A DNA stretch of 64,000 nt from Bacillota bacterium. Lineage in GTDB: Bacteria; Bacillota; UBA4882; UBA8346. Made by a program: the position numbers and the translations under genes. The stretch covers positions 45,853-109,852 of the forward strand of contig JAEZCE010000089.1 in the NCBI GenBank assembly GCA_023429995.1, in the 5' to 3' direction. The notes below the pieces were generated by a model. It ran no database searches. It was not told the DNA's origin and saw only the letters and a program-made list of their open reading frames with translations. This document shows, piece after piece, positions 60,716-64,000 of the stretch; the first letter of the stretch is position 1; the number at the start of each line of letters is the position of its first letter.

Positions 60716-61957
60716 ATGAAACATCGAGTCGTCATAACCGGTATGGGTGTACTATCCCCTGTAGGAATAGGTGTCTCAAAATTTTGGGAATCACTTGCCA
60801 ATGGGATTAGCGGTGTGGATTATGTAACTGCCTTTGATACCGGTAATTTTGAGGTAAAGATCGGCGCAGAAGTGAAAGGTTTTGATCCCAGTGAATACCT
60901 CGACCGAAAAGAAGTTCGGCGAATGGATCGGGTTTCACAGTTTGCCGTGGCGGCTTCCAAAATGGCCGTGACGGATGCCAAATTAACCATTGATGCTGAG
61001 AATGCCGAAGATATCGGTGTTGTAATCGGTTCCGGAATTGGCGGCATGAAGACCTTTGAGGAACAAACCAAAACATTTTTGGAAAAAGGACCGGGACGGG
61101 TAAGCCCCTTTTTTATCCCGATGATGATACCGGATATGAATTCCGGATTAGTCTCCATTGCCACCGGAGCGAAAGGACCCAATCATACGGTGGTGACGGC
61201 CTGTGCTTCGGCGACCCATTCGATTGGAGATTCTTTACGAATCATTCAAAATGGAGATGCTAAAGCGATGATTACCGGAGGGACCGAAGCGGCAATTACC
61301 GGACTTTCATATGCCGGTTTTACTTCTTCCGGCGCTTTGTCCAAAAAAAATGAAGACCCCAAAACCGCTTCCCGGCCCTTCGATCTTCACCGGGACGGTT
61401 TTGTAATGGGCGAAGGGGCCGGCGTGTTGATATTGGAAGAATTAGAGTGGGCTTTAAAACGCAATGCTTCAATTTATGCCGAAGTAGTTGGCTTTGGGGA
61501 GACCGGCGATGCTCATCATATGACAGCTCCGGATCCGGAGGGGGATGGAGCGGCGCGGGCTATGGCCCGGGCTTTAAAAGATGCGGGTATTGGTCCCGAG
61601 CAAATCTCTTACATTAATGCCCATGGCACATCGACCTCAGCGAATGATAAAGTTGAGACCCTGGCGATTCACAAAATATTCGGCGAGTTTGCCAAAAATG
61701 TGGCCATCAGTTCGACCAAATCAATGACCGGCCATCTGCTGGGAGCAGCCGGCGGAATTGAAGCCGTTGCCTCGGTTTTGGCGATCCAAAACAGTTTAAT
61801 ACCTCCGACCATTAATTATCAGACGCCCGATCCAGAGTGCGATTTGGACTATGTTCCCAATCACGCAAGAAAAGCCGAGTTGGAATATGTGATGTCCAAT
61901 TCATTGGGATTCGGCGGACATAATGCTTGCCTTATATTTAGGAAATACCATGGTTAA
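60716..61957 (+). CDS. fabF: 3-oxoacyl-[ACP] synthase II
   Basis: The elongating condensing enzyme. The catalytic Cys is in VVTACASATHSIGD (about residue 164) and the two His in NAHGTSTSANDK (about 304) and KSMTGHLLGAAGG (about 340). ATG 60716 has AAAGGGTGAAATT; the longer frame would extend into acpP. The 413 residues match FabF. No fabH, fabI/K or fabZ is within the window. Confidence 0.96.
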   Translation: MKHRVVITGMGVLSPVGIGVSKFWESLANGISGVDYVTAFDTGNFEVKIGAEVKGFDPSEYLDRKEVRRMDRVSQFAVAASKMAVTDAKLTIDAENAEDIGVVIGSGIGGMKTFEEQTKTFLEKGPGRVSPFFIPMMIPDMNSGLVSIATGAKGPNHTVVTACASATHSIGDSLRIIQNGDAKAMITGGTEAAITGLSYAGFTSSGALSKKNEDPKTASRPFDLHRDGFVMGEGAGVLILEELEWALKRNASIYAEVVGFGETGDAHHMTAPDPEGDGAARAMARALKDAGIGPEQISYINAHGTSTSANDKVETLAIHKIFGEFAKNVAISSTKSMTGHLLGAAGGIEAVASVLAIQNSLIPPTINYQTPDPECDLDYVPNHARKAELEYVMSNSLGFGGHNACLIFRKYHG

Positions 61958-62684
61958 GAAACAACGGGAGTTTGTCAAAGTCAATACCAAACTGAAAGAA
62001 ATATTAGGGCCGTCGATGAAGGAGTTGACGGCTCAGTTTCATTTTGATGCCAAACATGAGAAATTGTTTGTTGAAGCCTTTACCCATTCTTCCTACGCCA
62101 ATGAACACCGTCTTCCCAGCAACGAACGGTTGGAATTTTTAGGAGACAGTGTTTTAGGACTGATAGTCTGTGAATATTTGTATAGCCATTACCGTTCCTA
62201 TGATGAAGGGCAATTGGCGAAAGTAAAAGCGATTTTGGTGAGCGCTTCTTTTCTTGCCGGATTCACCCGGCAAATGGGGCTTGACAAATATATATTACTG
62301 GGAGCGGGTGAAATCCGTACAGGCGGATATAACAAACCCAATATCCTTGCGGATCTTTTTGAAGCTTTTATTGGCGCTTATTATCTCAGTTTTGGCATAA
62401 AAGCAACCGAGGAGCTGCTTACCCCGTTCATCGAAAAATCTCTGCCGGAAATATTTGCCGATTCCGAAAAAATCGATGCTAAAACCTATTTGCAGGAACT
62501 GGTGCAATCTCAAGGTTTAAAACCTGAATACCAACTTGTGGCTGAAGAAGGCCCTCCCCATAATAAGACTTTTACCGTGGAAGTATTTGTCAATGGTCAA
62601 TTCTGCGGCAGAGGTACAGGCAAGAGTTTAAAGGAAGCTCAAAACCGAGCCGCATCGGCTGCTACTCTCCAAATTAAACAATGA
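61950..62684 (+). CDS. rnc: Ribonuclease III
   Basis: A double-strand RNA endonuclease acting in rRNA maturation. The signature ERLEFLGDSVLGLIV (about residue 52), the second acidic site PNILADLFEAFIGAYY, and a C-terminal dsRNA-binding domain (from about 160, KTYLQELVQSQGLKPEYQLV) are clear. ATG 61950 overlaps fabF by eight bases; an earlier TTG at 61923 is unlikely. smc or ftsY, often next in this order, are not here. Confidence 0.95.
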   Translation: MVKKQREFVKVNTKLKEILGPSMKELTAQFHFDAKHEKLFVEAFTHSSYANEHRLPSNERLEFLGDSVLGLIVCEYLYSHYRSYDEGQLAKVKAILVSASFLAGFTRQMGLDKYILLGAGEIRTGGYNKPNILADLFEAFIGAYYLSFGIKATEELLTPFIEKSLPEIFADSEKIDAKTYLQELVQSQGLKPEYQLVAEEGPPHNKTFTVEVFVNGQFCGRGTGKSLKEAQNRAASAATLQIKQ

Positions 62685-62768
62685 TTTTGGCATGGGTAAG
62701 GATTTTTTTTGCCGATTATTGAATATGATAGGGATGAAAGCGACATTTTTCGGTGGGGGGCTTTTCGA

Positions 62769-63029
62769 ATGGATGTATTAAAAGTTTCAGCAAATTCCAG
62801 TCCAAAATCGGTTGCCGGAGCTTTGGCCGCAGTTTTACGGGAGAAAGGCAGCGCAGAAATTCAGGCGGTGGGAGCCGGTGCAGTCAATCAGGCCGTTAAG
62901 GCAATCGCTATTACCAGAGGATATGTGGCTCCAAACGGCATCAATTTGGTATGCACTCCCGGATTTTCTGAAATCAATATTGAAGGCCAAGTCAGAACCG
63001 CGATAAAGTTCATTGTAGAACCACGATAA
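62769..63029 (+). CDS. spoVS: Stage V sporulation protein S
   Basis: An 86-residue Alba-like protein, highly conserved: MDVLKVSANSSPKSVAGALA, and later TRGYVAPNGINLVCTPGF. SpoVS affects sporulation and septation and likely binds nucleic acid. The ATG 62769 start gives the exact family N-terminus and has GGTGGGGGG upstream; the longer frame from 62709 does not. A terminator follows at once. Confidence 0.95.
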   Translation: MDVLKVSANSSPKSVAGALAAVLREKGSAEIQAVGAGAVNQAVKAIAITRGYVAPNGINLVCTPGFSEINIEGQVRTAIKFIVEPR

Positions 63030-63040
63030 AGTTGAATGAC

Positions 63041-63066
63041 AAACCGCCCAAAGCGGTTTTTTTATT
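63041..63066 (+). terminator. Rho-independent terminator after spoVS
   Basis: AAACCGC and GCGGTTT form a seven-base stem with a T run (seven T, then ATTT). Confidence 0.85.
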
Positions 63067-63175
63067 TGCCGGAAATGGCAGTTTTCATTGAAAAGTAATG
63101 TTGCATGAAATAGACAACCCCGCCATATACTTGATAAAAAGAGTTGGCGTACGCGCGCTGGATGGGGGTAATGGA

Positions 63176-63853
63176 ATGAATCAGGAGAAGGATTTGCTTT
63201 TCATTGAAAGGATTCGTTCGCATCATGACCCTGCTGCCAAGGATGAATTAGTCCGCAAATATTTGCCGATGGTCCGGCACATTGTGAAAAACCAGAGTAT
63301 TTATAACATTGACTATGAAGATTATATTCAGGAAGGCGCCATCGGTCTCCTCAAAGCAATCGAAGAATATGATGCTGAAAATTATCACATTAAATTCAGT
63401 ACTTTTGCCTACATCTGCATATTACGGCGAATTTATAATGTTGTGAAACGATCGTTTACCAAGAAAGCTATATTTACCGGCCGGTCGATATCGCTGAATG
63501 CGGGTTTTAGTGAAGACGATCCCCGGACGGTGTTGGATCTGGTTGCCGACAACAGCTATGAACCCCTAGCAAGGATTGAGAATGAATGGATTGTCGGCAA
63601 GATTGATAGGGTATTAAGAGCATATCTTTCGCCCATCGAATATGAGGTTGTAAAACTAATCATCCAGGATTACAGTTATCAGGAAATCCAAAAAAGACTG
63701 GGATTTCCTCCGAAGGTGATTGATAATGCGCGGACGCGCGCAAAGATCAAATTGAAGAAATTGCTGATCGAGTATGGTTCTTTCTTAAATCCCGAGATCC
63801 CTTTGAAATCCCGGAAAAGGAACGACTTGTCGATGCGGCTTGAGGTTGGATAA
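63176..63853 (+). CDS. RNA polymerase sigma factor, SigH-like
   Basis: Region 2 is visible at about residues 30-100: LVRKYLPMVRHIVKNQ, then YEDYIQEGAIGLLKAIEEYD (core binding) and KFSTFAYICILRRIYNVVKR (-10 recognition). Region 4 is at about 150-205: LSPIEYEVVKLIIQDYSYQE and a recognition helix PPKVIDNARTRAKIKLKKL. There is no region 3, as in SigH. SigH opens sporulation and competence in Bacillus. ATG 63176 (225 residues) lies after GGGGGTAATGG; earlier in-frame starts at 63098 have no site. Placement behind spoVS supports a sporulation role, but the exact regulon is unknown. Confidence 0.85.
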   Translation: MNQEKDLLFIERIRSHHDPAAKDELVRKYLPMVRHIVKNQSIYNIDYEDYIQEGAIGLLKAIEEYDAENYHIKFSTFAYICILRRIYNVVKRSFTKKAIFTGRSISLNAGFSEDDPRTVLDLVADNSYEPLARIENEWIVGKIDRVLRAYLSPIEYEVVKLIIQDYSYQEIQKRLGFPPKVIDNARTRAKIKLKKLLIEYGSFLNPEIPLKSRKRNDLSMRLEVG

Positions 63854-63860
63854 CCCAATA

Positions 63861-64000
63861 AAAACCTGCGTAACGGGAGTGTAGGTTTACAAAAATGATT
63901 TGAGGATTTACAGAGCGGGAGTGAAAACCTGCGCGACGGGAGTGTAGATTTACAAAAATGGTTTTGAGTATTTAATGTGCGGGTGTGAAAGCCGGCGTAA
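63861..64000 (+). repeat. Tandem direct repeat, period about 63 bp, running off the window
   Basis: Unit 1 starts at 63861 (AAAACCTGCG), unit 2 at 63924 with the same ten bases, and unit 3 at about 63988 (AAAGCCGGCG). Each unit holds CGGGAGTG, GTAGRTTTACAAAAATG and a second GCGGG-GTG. There are at least 2.2 copies, and the array continues beyond the window. Confidence 0.75.

Noticed and set aside
63861..64000. CRISPR array at the window end
   Set aside because: The units are tandem repeats in which nearly the whole 63 bases are similar; there are no variable spacers.

Overview
The window looks like a chromosomal segment of a diderm (two-membrane), endospore-forming member of the Bacillota, plausibly near Hydrogenispora or Limnochordia; this placement is an inference. 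The evidence for the lineage is the Firmicutes-type order yceD-rpmF-plsX-fabD-fabG-acpP-fabF-rnc, together with spoVS, an alpha/beta-type SASP, and carD-yacL-ispD-ispF. The evidence for an outer membrane is an LpxL/HtrB-like acyltransferase beside gmhA and gmhB (heptose for LPS), an ExbB-ExbD-TonB set, an Omp85/D15-type beta-barrel protein, and an SLH plus coiled-coil protein resembling outer-membrane tethers. Many genes start with TTG behind strong Shine-Dalgarno sequences, so several starts were placed by the ribosome binding site.

Layout. 1-3.6 kb: an ABC exporter with two permeases, each fused to a beta-propeller. 3.6-8.9 kb: carD, yacL, ispD, ispF, lipid A acyltransferase, gmhA, gmhB. 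9.2-13.6 kb: the most system-like cluster, exbB-exbD-tonB, then a large exported protein with a C-terminal cohesin-like domain, then the SLH/coiled-coil/C-terminal helix protein. 13.7-25.2 kb: an unknown protein, DUF2935, a 161-bp MITE-like element, UPF0182, pyrF, citrate synthase, trpS, DUF1015, a HAD phosphatase and a ferritin-like protein. 25.8-28 kb: an MGDG-synthase-like glycosyltransferase coupled to the D15 barrel protein. 28-34.6 kb: a LysR regulator with a clear operator and an MFS pump, DUF3795, an alkylation-repair trio (ada-like, alkA-like, ogt), and a flavodoxin-like reductase between two inverted copies of a palindromic repeat, followed by an HxlR regulator.

34.6-36.5 kb is essentially gene-free and rich in stem-loops. 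36.5-42.5 kb: an OmpR-type two-component system and a surface-glycosylation set (GtrA, FAD oxidoreductase, GT39-like transferase). 42.5-47.2 kb is a decaying accessory island. It holds fragments of a flavin reductase and a DUF4326 protein, a second copy of the histidine-kinase tail plus its terminator, a PAP2 phosphatase, and wreckage of an RND efflux system. 47.3-55.5 kb: MFS transporter, thioredoxin-like ferredoxin plus a group-B-like [FeFe] hydrogenase, DnaA boxes at the promoter of a TPR protein, RluD, TauE/SafE and manA. 55.6-64 kb: SASP, a small unknown protein, the fatty-acid/phospholipid operon, rnc, spoVS, a SigH-like sigma factor, and a tandem repeat that runs off the window.

I saw no tRNA, rRNA, CRISPR array or intact transposase. 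All identifications are by reading motifs and family resemblance; no database search was run.
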